Positions 22,230 to 64,000 of a DNA stretch of 64,000 bases are shown here, piece by piece. The stretch spans positions 26,834,710-26,898,709 of the forward strand of contig JABAKD010000002.1 of assembly GCA_012845835.1 (NCBI GenBank), read 5' to 3'. Made by a program: the position numbers and the translations under genes. Numbering within the stretch: the first letter of the stretch is position 1; every line of letters begins with the position of its first letter. The DNA is from Undaria pinnatifida. Taxonomy: Eukaryota; Sar; Phaeophyceae; Laminariales; Alariaceae. The notes beneath the pieces were generated by a model that was not told where the DNA came from, did no database searches, and saw only the letters and a list, made by a program, of their open reading frames with translations.

Positions 22230-23930
22230 CCAAGGGAGGGGTGGTATTGGGAAAAAAAATGTGCGCACCTCTACCGGCGCCCGAATGTTCAGTCTTCTTT
22301 CGACATCTCACATCAAAAATGGTCAGAACATGGGAAAAAACTGGCCGGAGCGCTGTGATATCGCAGGACGATTTTGAAGAAAAACAAGTTTTTTTTTCCC
22401 CCCTTTTTTTTTTTTCCATTTTTAATCACTTGGTTTTGGACCCCCCCCCCTATCTATGAAGCCCTCTTATATCTGAGATGGCATGCGGCGTGTATCAGCT
22501 CTTCTTAGCTGGTGTACGCTCGTGGGCTTGCTTTCGGATGACCCGATGAAGACACAGCCTGGCCTACAGTCTATATATGATTTGAGGACGAAGGCACTGT
22601 CTTATAGGGCACTGTTATAAGGCTTAGTTTGGGTAAGCTATTATTGGTTAACCTTTTGCAAGTCGTCAAACGGACTAATACCCCACTAATACCTTAACAA
22701 ATGGCGTCGTCGGCAGGACCATGGGTCTTTGGGTCGTGGGTTCGATCCCCACCATCCACAATAATAAACTTTTCAGATTTTCCCCATGTCGAACTTGAAA
22801 AATACTCTCCCTGGTATGCCCAGGAAATGAAACGGCTTGGATAATTGACAGGTCCGCCCGTATATCCGGCCGACCTGCTATCCCGCCGTTTCAGGGGGGG
22901 AGAGTGTTATAAGGCTTAGTTTGGGTAAGCTATCGGTTAACCTTTAGCAAGTGGTCAAACGGACTAATACCCCACTAATACTTTAACACCACGGTTAGGT
23001 GAGAGCCTGTAAGAACGCAGAGCAGCTCTCCAAATATAGAAAGAAGAGAAGATGATGATGTTCGGCGACCCCAAGCCGATAAGATGTTGATTGATGATAG
23101 AATTGCTCAGCAGGTGAGAGCTGATGATGGTGATGATGATGGTGATGGTGAGCAAAGAGGAGTGACCACGTGAGGGGGGTGCACGCGCGATGCGCTGCTC
23201 GTAGCTCAAACGCAAAGATACCCTCAGTATCCGGTACGAATAAAAAACAAACAAGCAAGCTACGAGACCCCAAGAAGCAAAATACCCCCAAATAATACGA
23301 CATCCTCGTACAGCCTTGTTGTTTTAACAACTCGTATCTCAGGGTAAGTGATCATGACCCTACGTAGCCTACCTGCTCACTTCAGCAACGACTCGTATCT
23401 TGAATATCTTGCTACCGCTTCCAAGAGGGAAGAGGGATACAGAAGACTGTTGTCCCTCTTAACGTGCACGAAGTACGTACTACATGTACCAGGCATCGGA
23501 TACGATCAGCCTGTATAAACTGCTGTGTATCGTGTATCCAAGATATTACTGCTGAGATTTATTTATGCTTGCTACGTAGTGCATCGATAAAACGACCACT
23601 ACCAGAGACTGAAAACTGTCTGTCGTACTAGCAACTTGCAATGTATACCAGATGACTTTTAAATGTTATCAAGTAACGACACAAGTAGCATCTCTAACAC
23701 CCCCTCCCCCTGTCCGCGTCAGGGCGGCAGGGGAGAAAGGTAGTTAAGACCAAGTGATCTAAGAATTGAAAAAATTGGAAAAAAAAGGGGGGGGGCGGGG
23801 TCAAAAAATGGAAAAAACGGGAAAAAAAAACACGTTTGCTTCTAAATCGTCCTGCGATCACAGCGCTCTGGTTAGTTTCCATTCCGATCATTTTTGATAT
23901 GAGGTGCATGCTATCCCAATCCCCGGGCAC
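22230..23930. repeat. Inverted repeat pair enclosing TRIM-1
   Basis: 22300-22440 (CATCAAAAATGGTCAGAACA, GCGCTGTGATATCGCAGGAC, AATCACTTGGTTTTG) is mirrored at 23745-23925. The ~1.3 kb between includes TRIM-1. Confidence 0.6.
22613..22988 (+). mobile_element. TRIM-1: miniature LTR retrotransposon
   Basis: Two direct LTRs, 22613-22699 (87 bp) and 22905-22988 (84 bp), start TGTTATAAGG and end with TTAACA. A 2-nt spacer precedes TGGCGTCGTCGGCAG (22702 on), a canonical primer-binding-site position. AGGGGGGGAGAG (22893-22904) directly precedes the 3' LTR as polypurine tract. The 205-bp interior has no coding capacity. It carries a box A-like TGGCGTCGTCGG and a T-arm GTGGG-TTCGATC-CCCAC (box B-like). 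No clean target duplication was found, so the copy may be recombinant. Confidence 0.82.
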
Positions 23931-23959
23931 CCTCGCCTGTACCGTAGAATGTGTAAAAC

Positions 23960-24175
23960 GCTCGATTTAAGAGAAACACCGATTTAGGGATGTATTCAAG
24001 AGAAACACCGCTGCCTTGGGTATATGTTCAAGAGAAACACCGATTTAAGCATTTATTCAAGAGAAACATCGAGTCAAGAGAGCTGACATGGCTTGGCACG
24101 GGAACACCACAAACTACATGGATCTACATGATGCCCATTCCGATTTAATAGAAGCGCCGGTTTAAGAGAGATTCA
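23960..24175 (+). repeat. Degenerate AAGAGAAACACCGATTTAA repeats
   Basis: Six imperfect units with spacers of 10-60 bp. Confidence 0.6.
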
Positions 24176-25734
24176 CTTGGCCTAACAACACGCCCCTCCC
24201 TGTACCAGATCTAGATCATCTTCCAGCCAAGCCGTTGCCGATGCTGAAAAATCGTCACTTTTTCCGTCGACGGACGCGTTTTCCCTCTTCGCGACGCTCC
24301 ATGTGCCAAAAAGGCTGTACAGCAGTAGTAGTCTAGTGGTCCAGCCGAATAGACCGGCACTATATAGTAGAGGCAGCCTGCACTGTAACGGCAACCGGCA
24401 CTACTCTTTTTACTGCCACCGCTGGTTGTTCCCCTCTGTGTCAAGCGAGTTCACAGCCTCTCACAGGCACTATAGCGGCCGGCCTGCACCACTCAACCGG
24501 CACTACAGAGGGACCCACTGCCGCGCGTCGACGCTTTTATTGCCATCGTCATTTTCTTCCCGTGGACAACACTTGTTTTCCGTCTGTTAACAGGCCATGA
24601 CGTACCACTAGCACCGTGCAATCAACGGTCCCCGAAGGATTCCCTACCGAGGATGACTCCATTACTACAGCTGAAAAAAAGTTTTCCAACAACATACGTA
24701 TAGATGTTTTTAAAATCCAGGTACGTAGAAGAATGGAAATCGGCTACGGCATTGTAGAACCATACGAGTACCCCTCCAGCCACTACGTACCGATTATGAG
24801 CGACTCAAATCGAGTGACTCTGTACCCGACGCGTGCTACAACAATAGACGTAGCACTTTTTCGTCCGAAACGGTTTCTGACGGGGGGTTGGTTCCTTAAC
24901 TCCCAAAATCGTCGGAAATAGCCCATTTTTTTTTTGTGGCATGATTCCCGTTGTGGACCTATAATAGCCATGGGATCTTTCACTCGGTAGCAGTTTATTT
25001 TATTCCAAAATCAGTGCTGGGGTTGAGACACGTCTTAAAAGCGCTCCCAGATGGAGGAACCTCACAAGAAAAAAAAATGGCGAACCTCTATTCGTAGAAG
25101 CGTGCCACGGTACAGGTAGCACTTTTCGTCTAACACGTTTTCTGAAAAAACGAAGCCTCCTGAACCCTAAATCGTCGGAATTTCGTCGTGATTCTGCGCG
25201 ATTTTCGTTGTATAGCTAGGCCAAGGAACACGGTTCATTCGGTCACCGCGTTTATTTTCACCACGTTCATTCGGTCACCGCATTGATTTCAACCAAATTA
25301 GTTTTTAGGAGACATCTTGAGGTCCTCATGCGAGAAACCTCAGAAAAACAACGGTGCACCTCTATTGTAGCACCCGCCCGTAGCATATGTGACCTCTCAC
25401 GGACAAAACGTCTCCATCACGCGTTTTCTTCGGCGCAGAGTAGCTTACCATTCCAACGCATATTCATATCTCAAAAGTAAAACAGCACGAAAGCTTTATA
25501 GACTGCAAAGGAACATCGGCCCCGGGTCACCCGCACGAGTGATCCCGAGCTGCAACAAAAATGGGCCCAAAGAGGGACCCCCCTCTTCGAACCCTGGGTC
25601 TCTTATGTCCCAAAAAAACGCGGCTGCAGTTTTAGCCAAGCCCAGGATGCTATTCTACCATCACCCTTGTGTGCCACACTTGCAAGCCGGGGCGGCAGCG
25701 CCATATAGGCTGCTGACCGAACTTGACACACAGG

Positions 25735-26040
25735 GTAAAAAATCCAAACATCAAGGAAACAAAAAAAAAAAGAGCGCGAGATCGCACGCACACACACAAA
25801 AGTCAAAATATCAAACAAAACAAAAAAGAGTGCGACATCTCAAGCATACACAAAAAAAGTTAAAACGTCGAAAAAAAAAAAGTGCGACATCGCACGCATG
25901 CACACGAAAAGTCAAAATATATGTAAATTAAAAAAAAAAGAGTGCGACATCGCACGCATACATACTCACAGCATGCAGTCTAAAAAAAAGAGTGCGACAT
26001 CGCACGCATACATACTCACAGCATGCAGTCTAAAAAAACA
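25735..26040 (+). repeat. ~50-bp tandem repeats with GTGCGACATCGCAC hairpin
   Basis: About six units of A-run + GAGTGCGACATCGCACGCAT + ACATACTCACAGCATGCAGT. GTGCGA/TCGCAC forms a short stem in each unit; the last two units are identical. Confidence 0.75.
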
Positions 26041-26531
26041 GCGGCATCAGATCGATGTATACCGGCAACTCAAGTCAACACGGTTTTGTTCTTCTTTCTT
26101 ACCCCAAGTTCACGGGGGGGGGAAAAAAAAAAAAAAAAACGACGTCTCTCCCACAAAAATCGGCGCAAAACTTTCGTCTCTCCCAACAATCTCCACTCGA
26201 AAAGTTTTACCTCCCCCACCAACTCTACTTTATTCTTGGTCTGCCCAACAAATTCCGCGCGACGGCTAATTTCGTCCTCCACAAGGTCCACCCACAATCT
26301 CTTACCCACAGAGTCCACCCCGGGGTGAACACAGAACGCGTTGCACGAATCGGAAACACGTGGCATCAGACCAAGCTTGGGCGCGGGTTCCACCACCCAA
26401 TCAACACCATGCTCCGCTTGCGTTCCTTGCTCCGTGTACCGCGTATATAGTTGGGCGTGCGTGCGCACAAGCACCTCTGGTGCTCTCTAAACATCGTTTG
26501 CACTCCCCGATCACCCCCTGTGTGCCCCAAG

Positions 26532-26907
26532 TGTAATAAGGCTTGGTTTGGGTAGGCAATTGGTTAACCTCTTGAAAGTGGTCAAACGGACTAATACCCC
26601 ACTAATACCTCAACAAATGGCGTCGTCGACAAGACCATGATGGGTTTATGGGTCGTGGGCTCGAATCCCACCATCCACCATTAATAAAATTTTACGATTT
26701 TTCCCGTGTCGAACTTGAAAAATACTCTCTCCGGTACACCCAGGAAACGAAAACGCTCGGATATTGACACGTCCGCCCGTACATCCGGCCGACCTGCTAT
26801 CCCGCCGTTTCAGGGCGGAAAAGCGTTACAAGGTTTAGTTTGGGTAGGCAAACGGTTAACATTTTGTAAGTGGTCAAACGGACTGATACCCCACTAATTC
26901 CTCAACA
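26532..26907 (+). mobile_element. TRIM-2: second complete copy
   Basis: LTRs at 26532-26615 and 26824-26907 (84 bp each). The primer-binding site TGGCGTCGTCGACAAG starts at 26618 after a 2-nt spacer, and a purine-rich GGCGGAAAAG precedes the 3' LTR. Flanks CCAAG (26527-26531) and CAAAG (26908-26912) form a 5-bp target duplication with one mismatch. The interior again has the tRNA-like T-arm GTGGG-CTCGAAT-CCCAC. Confidence 0.82.
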
Positions 26908-27376
26908 CAAAGGCCCCGGGTATTCCCCACGGCCCCCCGTTCTGCCTCTCAACCATCCCTTGTGCTCTCCAGGCACCATTTTCGTGTCCCCTGACACTGA
27001 ACAAGACAACTGACGACACCAGGAGCCCAATCGATCTGCACAAACAAAAACAAAAAAACCCCGCATGATTACCGATTTCCACTCTCCGTATGGTTAGCCT
27101 TGCGCGCACAGACAAGCACACACCCCCGTGTGTTCCGCAAGCACCCCTTGCGGCCCCCCAAAAACGAAAAGGAAAAGAAAGAACAAAGAAAAAAAACGTC
27201 ACCACTCTCAAATCAAATCAACCAACACCTTAAACAAAAACTTCAGCCGCAAACGCATGCACACCGACAGGAGGCCGACAAGTTCCTCATACCGGGTTTG
27301 CTGTGGTAAACCAAAGGGTTAGGGCCCTCCGACCCACCAGCAAAACAAAAAAAAAAAAGTCATAGAAGGGGTACAG

Positions 27377-27812
27377 GAGCGGGGGTCCCCCAATTGTGCC
27401 GGTTGAATAGTGTCACTGCCTTTTGTAGTGCTGGTAAATTCGCTCGGCACGACTGGCCACTGCCCTTTGTAGTGCCGGTAAATTCGCTCGGCACGACTGG
27501 AGATCTGTAGAAAACTGCATATGGTAACCCTATTCCAAACAGTGCCGTTGCCTTGAATAGCACAATTCGACGCGAGTCGACGAGGGAAGAAAATGCTGAG
27601 TTCTTCTCGCGATAAAAATGAAGGCACGTACCGTAGTGGGGAGGGGGTAGGAGGGCTCGCTAGGTGACCCCGGATCTGAGTACTACTGAGAGGGCGCGAG
27701 AATAGTGCGAGGACAATAAACGGGGTGAAGGAGGAAAAAAACAGAAATGAAAAATAGTGCCGGAATATTGTGCTAGCACATACCGGCACTGCTATTGAGA
27801 GCCCCCCATTGC
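27377..27812. mobile_element. ~430-bp TIR-like element (CCGGCACTA family)
   Basis: Left GGGGGTCCCCCAATTGTGCC, right GGCACTGCTATTGAGAGCCC; subterminal direct repeats of GTAAATTCGCTCGGCACGAC (27424 and 27477). It encloses SINE-body copy 2. Confidence 0.45.
27565..27745 (+). repeat. SINE-body repeat, copy 2
   Basis: Carries GACGCGAGTCGACGAGGGAA, TCGCGATAAAAATGAAGGCA, GACCCCGGATCTGAGTACTA and GTGCGAGGACAATAAACGGG. It sits inside the TIR-like element at 27377-27812. Confidence 0.68.
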
Positions 27813-28124
27813 ATCCCTCCATATCGTGCAACGCCTTGAAGGATAATACAGTACAGGCCACCTATAACCTATCGGTATAGCAGCAAGAAGCAGGGAGTTG
27901 GTCCCGGACAATGTTCTAACGTGGAATCAACTGCATTCTACACTAACTCAAGAACAACGCCTCCCGAATCTCTTGTTTTCCTTGAACAACAACAAAAAAA
28001 AAAGAACTGGCTTTTGCGTACCAAATCCTGAATCTCTTACTTTCCTGTATTTTCCTTTTGTTCAGCCTGGCATATTTGCTTTGTAAGAGTTCAAGCTCAT
28101 ATAGTAAAAAAAAAATAGGTGTCC

Positions 28125-28392
28125 CCCAGCTCGTAGCGCACTGCCACATCACACCATACCGCAACTTGAAACAAACAGCCTTATCCTGTAGACGCACTGT
28201 AACGAGCTAACGCAATGCCATATCACACCATACCGCACGAGAGACAGCCTTATCCTGTGCACGCACTGTAACGAGCTAACGCAATACCATACCACACCAT
28301 ACCGCACGAGAAACAGCCTTATCATGTGCACTATAACGAGCTAACGCACTGCCATATCACACCATACCGCACGAGAGACAGCCTTATACCAG
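28125..28392 (-). repeat. ~65-bp tandem repeats at the ST-B 3' end
   Basis: Four units of TAACGAGCTAACGCAATGCC + ATATCACACCATACCGCACG + AGAGACAGCCTTAT (plus-strand sense) lying immediately downstream of the ST-B stop, so probably in its 3' UTR. Confidence 0.8.
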
Positions 28393-28396
28393 CCGA

Positions 28397-59522
<31,126 letters not shown>

Positions 59523-60617
59523 GATCTCGATTGCGTCTACACCAGCAAGTAGTGCTCAGAGAGTTGAGCTGGAGGCGCTATTTACAAAAGTGCTCCGGTG
59601 CAGCGAGCAGCGCGTAGGGCTTCTCTGATCTACGGGCTACAGACAAGCAACGTAGGTCTGCTGTCTGCTGGGCGACCAGCTTCTTCGTATCCCTCCGCTT
59701 TTTTCGCCGCAATGTGTCAGTCTGATGCTTGCTGATTGCTGATGCACCAAATTCTTGGTTGGGTTGTTGCTGTTCTGGTTCTTTGGATGGCAGACTTTCC
59801 CTTCCCCAACAAAGTAACCTCTCTTGCCCTTTGGTTTCTTGAGGAACCGAGGAACTATCTGTGCCTGCTGTACGACTCGTTGGGGAGAGCTGCACTACTG
59901 CTACTGCTGGACTACTTCTACGTCGTACCACAGCTGTAGGACACTGGTTGTGCTGGGTGTAGATAGATGGGTCTGGGGTGCAAAGAGTTATTTTTTTAGA
60001 ACACAACAACAGAAGAACAAGTACGACGGAAATCTTGCAGAAAATTGAAATTACTGCTGCTGATGAACTATGATTTGTAGGGTACGATGGTGACGCTGTA
60101 ATGCTGATGGGGATCGACGCATCTACGTATTGAAGTCTCCATGATGTCCACAACAACAGCAGTAGTACTGCTGAATGTATCAGATTAGAGAGGTCTGACC
60201 TTGCACTGCCCGTGCTGTCCATTGCCGTCAGTCGTAGATGGGGCGTGCACTGGCTCTGGTTCTGCTGTATATAACACGCATCACAGCAGGCAGCAGGCGC
60301 CAAGGAGCTCTATGCCTGTGGGCAGGCTCGCAGGTAGAAGCTGACAGGCATGCTGCCCAATTCGAGCGTAGGTTGATGGCGGCGGAGATGAATGACCCGA
60401 TATGATGCGGGACGCGACGCGAGACGAGAGATCGCGAGATGGTTGATGGTTGATGGTTGATGTTTCGTTGGAGTTTATATTGGTGATGGTTAAGAGTTGT
60501 TAGCCGGGGATTTTTAAAATGTCCCCTACAATATAAACGCCGATTTCTTCGGTGGAACTCCATCGTGGGCCCAGAGTGCAACACAGAGAAGAGGAGACAA
60601 TAACTACCTCTGGAGTG
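59523..60617. promoter_or_regulatory. Probable divergent intergenic region of ST-B and CDC40
   Basis: The candidate ST-B start (minus strand) and the CDC40 start (plus strand) are 1.1 kb apart. The interval holds an A/T-rich TTTATATT at about 60474, a short GATGGTT repeat at 60437-60462, and a 241-codon minus-strand open frame without recognisable domain. No firm core promoter element can be named. Confidence 0.4.
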
Positions 60618-62090
60618 ATGGATCTCGTGGCTGGGTACGGAAGCAGCGACGGTAACTCGAGCGACGGAGGAAATGGGGGCTCGATATCGGCGGCAACCCC
60701 GTCGTCGCGACCAAAGGCCTCGTTCGTAGCTCCCCGAGTAAATGCGGCGCCGAACGTACTAGTCTCCGGAGCCATGGCACAGGCGTCGGACTCCCTGATG
60801 TCCTCTTCGATAGGAAAGCTGGGCCTGAAGACCAACTCGTCGAAGACCGGAGGGCAAATGATGATCCACAACCCGAAGGCAGAGCACTTCCTTGCCCCGG
60901 TTCAGGGCCCCGCGCATCCTCACCGACGAGACCTCCCCGTGCCTGCGGGAGGACGAGCAACGGGCACCGGCGGCGTGATCGAGCAGGCCTCTTTGGAGGA
61001 GTGGTCCTTCCACGAGCAGTACCACACCTTCCACCAGTTCGGGTACGCCGTCGACTCCCGGGGAGACACCGTCGGAGATCTCTCCGAGCACTCCAAGCGA
61101 CAGGGAGACACTGTCCTGTCCGCCGACGCGGGAAACCTACGACGCCCTAAACGGAAGAAGCCCGCAGCCCACGCCGGCGGCGCAGCTGGTTCAACAACAG
61201 AACCAGGAGCGGCAAGAGGAGCAGGAGCAGCAGCAGGAGACAACGAGGAAGACCTCGGCGACTCCGACACAGACGGGGTGTGGGCCCCGGAGGCCCCCAG
61301 GGAAAAGACGGACTTCGAGGCGGGAACAATGACCGCAGAGCAGACAAAGTTCCGCGAAGCGTGGGAAGCGGAACAAGCGAAGAAACACCGCGAGTACAAC
61401 ATGGAGGAGGACCACGACAGGCGGGACGAGCGCAAGATCTCCCACCTCCTCCCCCCCCGACACAACCGCGACACCGAGTCCAAGTCGGCGCGGTCAACCT
61501 TCCACGGGAAGGCCCAGAGTGACTACCAGGGGAGGTCCTGGATGGCCCCCCCCGCGGGGGCTCGAGTGGAGGAGGAAGGGGAGGAACACAAGTGCTTCAC
61601 GCCGAAGAAGTGCATCCACAGGTACACGGGGCACACGAAGGGGGTGCAGGCCATCGCCTTCTTCCCGGGGTACGGGCACCTCCTGCTATCAGCGAGCATG
61701 GACGGCTCGGTCAAGATCTGGGACGTGAACGGGGGCAGGGGGCAGCGGAGGACGTACCAGGGGCACTCGGCGGCTGTCCGGGACGTGCAGTTCAGCAACG
61801 ACGGGAAGCAGTTTCTCAGCGCTGGGTACGACCGGTTCATCCGGCAGTGGGACACGGAGACGGGGCAGTGCATTGCCACCTTCACGAACCGCAAGATGCC
61901 GTACTGCGCGAAGTACTACCCGGTGGACAACAACATGTTCCTCTGCGGGTGCTCCGACAACCGGGTAGTGCAGTACGACGCGCGGTCGGGGGAGGTGGTG
62001 CAGGAGTACAACCACCACCTCGGGCCGGTGAACACGGTGCTGTTCGTGGACGACAACCAGCGGTTCGTGAGCACGTCCGACGACAAGAAG
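60618..62090 (+). CDS. CDC40: PRP17/CDC40 pre-mRNA-splicing factor, exon 1 (3' part outside window)
   Basis: ATG at 60618 begins MDLVAGYGSSDGNSSD, like the N-terminus of PRP17/CDC40; the upstream in-frame stretch has no ATG. Exon 1 codes 491 residues and ends STSDDKK at donor GTCAGT (62091). Residues ~131-147 (FHEQYHTFHQFGYAVDS) and D302-Y-Q-G-R-S match conserved PRP17 blocks. WD40 repeats start near residue 332 (CIHRYTGHTKGVQAIAFFPG) and include IKIWD-, RQWDTETGQC- and YDARSGE-type blade ends; about four blades are here and the rest lie on later exons. Residues ~170-290 are low-complexity and charged, longer than in animals. Family role: WD40 protein of the spliceosome needed for the second transesterification step, nuclear. 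Metazoan homologues are about 580 aa, so about 90-100 residues are missing. No continuing exon was found up to 64000. Confidence 0.93.
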
Positions 62091-64000
62091 GTCAGTGAGG
62101 AGTGTTCCGTGTATACAGAGAGTGAGGGACACCTACCGTAGTAAGAAATAGGGTGATGAGGGAAGGCAGGCTGATATTTTACAGGGACACATGGCCCCCC
62201 TTCGGGATGTGTGTAACCCGTGAAATCCCGGGGGCGTCGCAGGGCGAAAAGAGAGTCACAGGTAACGCACGTAACATGTTATTCGTGAAACGAAGAACTA
62301 GACGTGTCACACACATATACTACACACACAGTGGAACGATCGAGTGAGCGAGCGGGCGGACAATGGACGATCGCACGGCTTGTAACTGACCGCTCATCAT
62401 CACATGTATTCACACCACAACAGGCACACACATTCATACACACTATATACACACACATACACACGCACACGCACGCACTCCAAACGGCCCTTATATACCG
62501 TCCTCGTTCCTGGGACAAGAGCAACCTATCCTTGTGGACGGGAATATTAGGACCGATTGGTAGGCGTCTTGTGCTCTAATAGTTTATTATATTTATGTCC
62601 AATCTAGTTCTCTTGCAGCAGCACCCCGCACCCGAGATTTTTGTTTTCATGAAGGCACCAGGCGCCCCATCCTCAGCCACCCTCTCTCGGCCGATGCCGG
62701 CGAAGTCGCGACGGAAATCGACAGCCCCGACCCCTCGAAGTCGAGGAGACCGGGCCCCCGTCGCACGTTCACCAGGCGCACACGGTTCCAGGCAGGTACC
62801 ACGGTGCCCGAGGAAGCTAACCAAACGTTTCGGAGTGTTCACAGTTAGTGCTGGGCAAAAAAATAGGGTACGATGACCAATATATATGATTATTATATTG
62901 CTCCTTATATTCCCGGCCGACACGGCATACCAAGCGAGAGAACAGGGACCAGGCACCCCATCCCCAGCCACCCTCTCTCGGCCGATGCCGGCGAAGTCGC
63001 GACGGAAATCGACAGCCCCCGACCCCTCGAAGTCGAGGAGACCCGGCCCCCGTCGCGCGTTCACCAGGGGCACATGGCTCCAGGCAGCTATCACGGTGCC
63101 CGAGGTAGCCAACCAAACGTTTCGGATGTGTTCACAGTTTGTTGCTGGGCGAAAATATAGGTTACGTTGACCATTGGATATGATCTATGTACTGTTCCTT
63201 ATATTACCAGCCGACACAACATACCAAGCGAGAGAACAGGGCCCATTTCGGCGCATGACACACCCCTGTCTACACCCTGCTCGAGAGATATGGCGCTCGG
63301 CAGATGTATACTGCTGCTGCTCCTGCTGCTGTATATTGCTCCAGCTGCTGCTGCTGTTGTGCTGCGGCTACTGCTGCTTCTACAGCTGCAACTGCTGAGA
63401 GGGTGTGATAAAAGCAGGCGATTCGAGACTGGGCGGGTAGCGGGCCTTTTCTTTGCAACCAAAATAAAAACTAACAAAAAAGTTTATCAAAATTTGCAAA
63501 ACAATTTGGGGTGTTCCAAGTGACCTGCTCGTCTCAGGGAGGCGGAACGCAATCCCTTGCCAAGTAGAGCCAGCTCAGCGACGTTCAATGCGCCGAGCAC
63601 CGCCATGGAGCTCGGCCGAGATCCGGGCATGCTTCATCATGTACCAATGGCAGCCTTGCTTGCCCTACAGCCGAAAGTGCGAGAAGAAACCCTTGGCCGC
63701 CGGAGAGCAGCGAGCCAAAAAACGAAGATCATATTTTACGTATACATATAAGAGTTCTGAAAAGTGTTACGTATACTGAACTTGAATTGGAACGACCACA
63801 CTCTCTCCCAAATGAGAAGCCCAGCCTACGTCAGAAGTTCTGTTGCGTACTAAGTTTCCTGCACGGCTGCAGCTCGTGTCATACTTTGACCTCGAGCGGT
63901 ATTCATGGCTGGGTTGGGTTTGAATTTCCTAGCAAAGCAGTGTATGTTGTAGATAAAGAATAGTCACGATTCGTGATATGTTTGTGCCAGTGCGTATCAC
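62091..64000 (+). other. CDC40: CDC40 intron 1 (5' part)
   Basis: It begins GTCAGTG and continues beyond the window. It contains a 295-bp tandem duplication, a (CA)n-rich stretch at about 62300-62475 and a CTG/CTC-rich stretch at 63300-63400. I searched for the expected next block after STSDDK (a VWEW-like WD40 blade) and did not see it. Confidence 0.65.
62600..63250. repeat. 295-bp tandem duplication in CDC40 intron
   Basis: Two nearly full units and a third partial unit. The TGACCA..TATATG..CCTTATATT..CCGACAC block recurs at 62873 and 63168, and the CCACCCTCTCTCGGCCGATG block at 62679 and 62970. Units differ by scattered substitutions and small indels. Confidence 0.85.

Larger units (their letters stand above)
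19369..24517. mobile_element. 5.1-kb region bounded by ~50-bp inverted repeats
   Basis: Left TGGTCCCTCGATAGTGCCGG + TTGAGTAGTGC; the right end, reverse-complemented, reads TGGGTCCCTCTGTAGTGCCG + GTTGAGTGGTGC. CTGCCG lies near the left end (19360-19365) and directly at the right end (24518-24523). The interior holds TRIM-1, a structured motif-free repeat mix and no transposase. It may be one element with nested insertions or two independent ends. Confidence 0.4.

Noticed and set aside
59578-60303. 241-codon minus-strand protein
   Set aside because: Low-complexity Ser/Leu-rich, no domain; better explained as upstream region of the ST-B and CDC40 starts.

Overview
The window reads as nuclear DNA of a multicellular-type eukaryote with long, repeat-stuffed GT-AG introns. 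A brown alga or related stramenopile is my best guess. It rests on two carbohydrate-type sulfotransferase genes, mid GC content without CpG loss, and very heavy short-repeat and MITE load; it is an inference, not shown by any diagnostic sequence. Nothing prokaryotic (operons, Shine-Dalgarno sites, CRISPR) is present.

Three gene models can be supported. ST-A (+ strand, 3187-16665) is a six-exon gene for a small secretory-pathway sulfotransferase of about 308 aa. ST-B (- strand, 59522-28397) is a paralogue of about 288 aa with the same exon order and intron phases (0,1,2,0,0). Exon 2 (133 nt) and exon 4 (127 nt) have identical lengths in both genes. The two genes converge tail to tail, with 3' ends 11.7 kb apart. 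The proposed first exon of ST-B lies 16 kb upstream of its second exon. About 1.1 kb beyond it, in divergent orientation, is the 5' part of a PRP17/CDC40 splicing-factor gene (+ strand, from 60618), whose first exon codes 491 aa and stops at a donor at 62091; the rest lies outside the window.

Everything else is repeats. 0-3 kb: TIR and fold-back elements. 3.2-16.7 kb: ST-A with intronic arrays, a TTAA-type MITE whose 52-bp core is amplified, a 94-bp hairpin satellite and a (CCACA)n array before the last exon. 16.7-28.4 kb: intergenic, with a SINE nested in a solo LTR, a 5-kb TIR-bounded region and two complete miniature LTR retrotransposons (TRIMs) with primer-binding site, polypurine tract and tRNA-like pol III boxes. 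28.4-59.5 kb: ST-B and its introns, holding (CCCGA)n, (CCAA)n and (CAA)n arrays, a TIR element with a 42-bp minisatellite, a frameshifted BED-finger transposase-like relic, a Harbinger-like element, a large fold-back element, a truncated LINE endonuclease and several SINE families. 60-64 kb: CDC40 exon 1 and its intron, with a 295-bp tandem duplication.

The most unusual signal is a dispersed motif of about 50 nt, present about 15 times on both strands. It can fold into a three-part nested stem that some diverged copies preserve by paired or wobble changes. It is linked to an element for which the window holds both a filled and an empty insertion site. ST-A and ST-B probably act in the Golgi on sulfated polysaccharides; CDC40 is an unrelated housekeeping neighbour.
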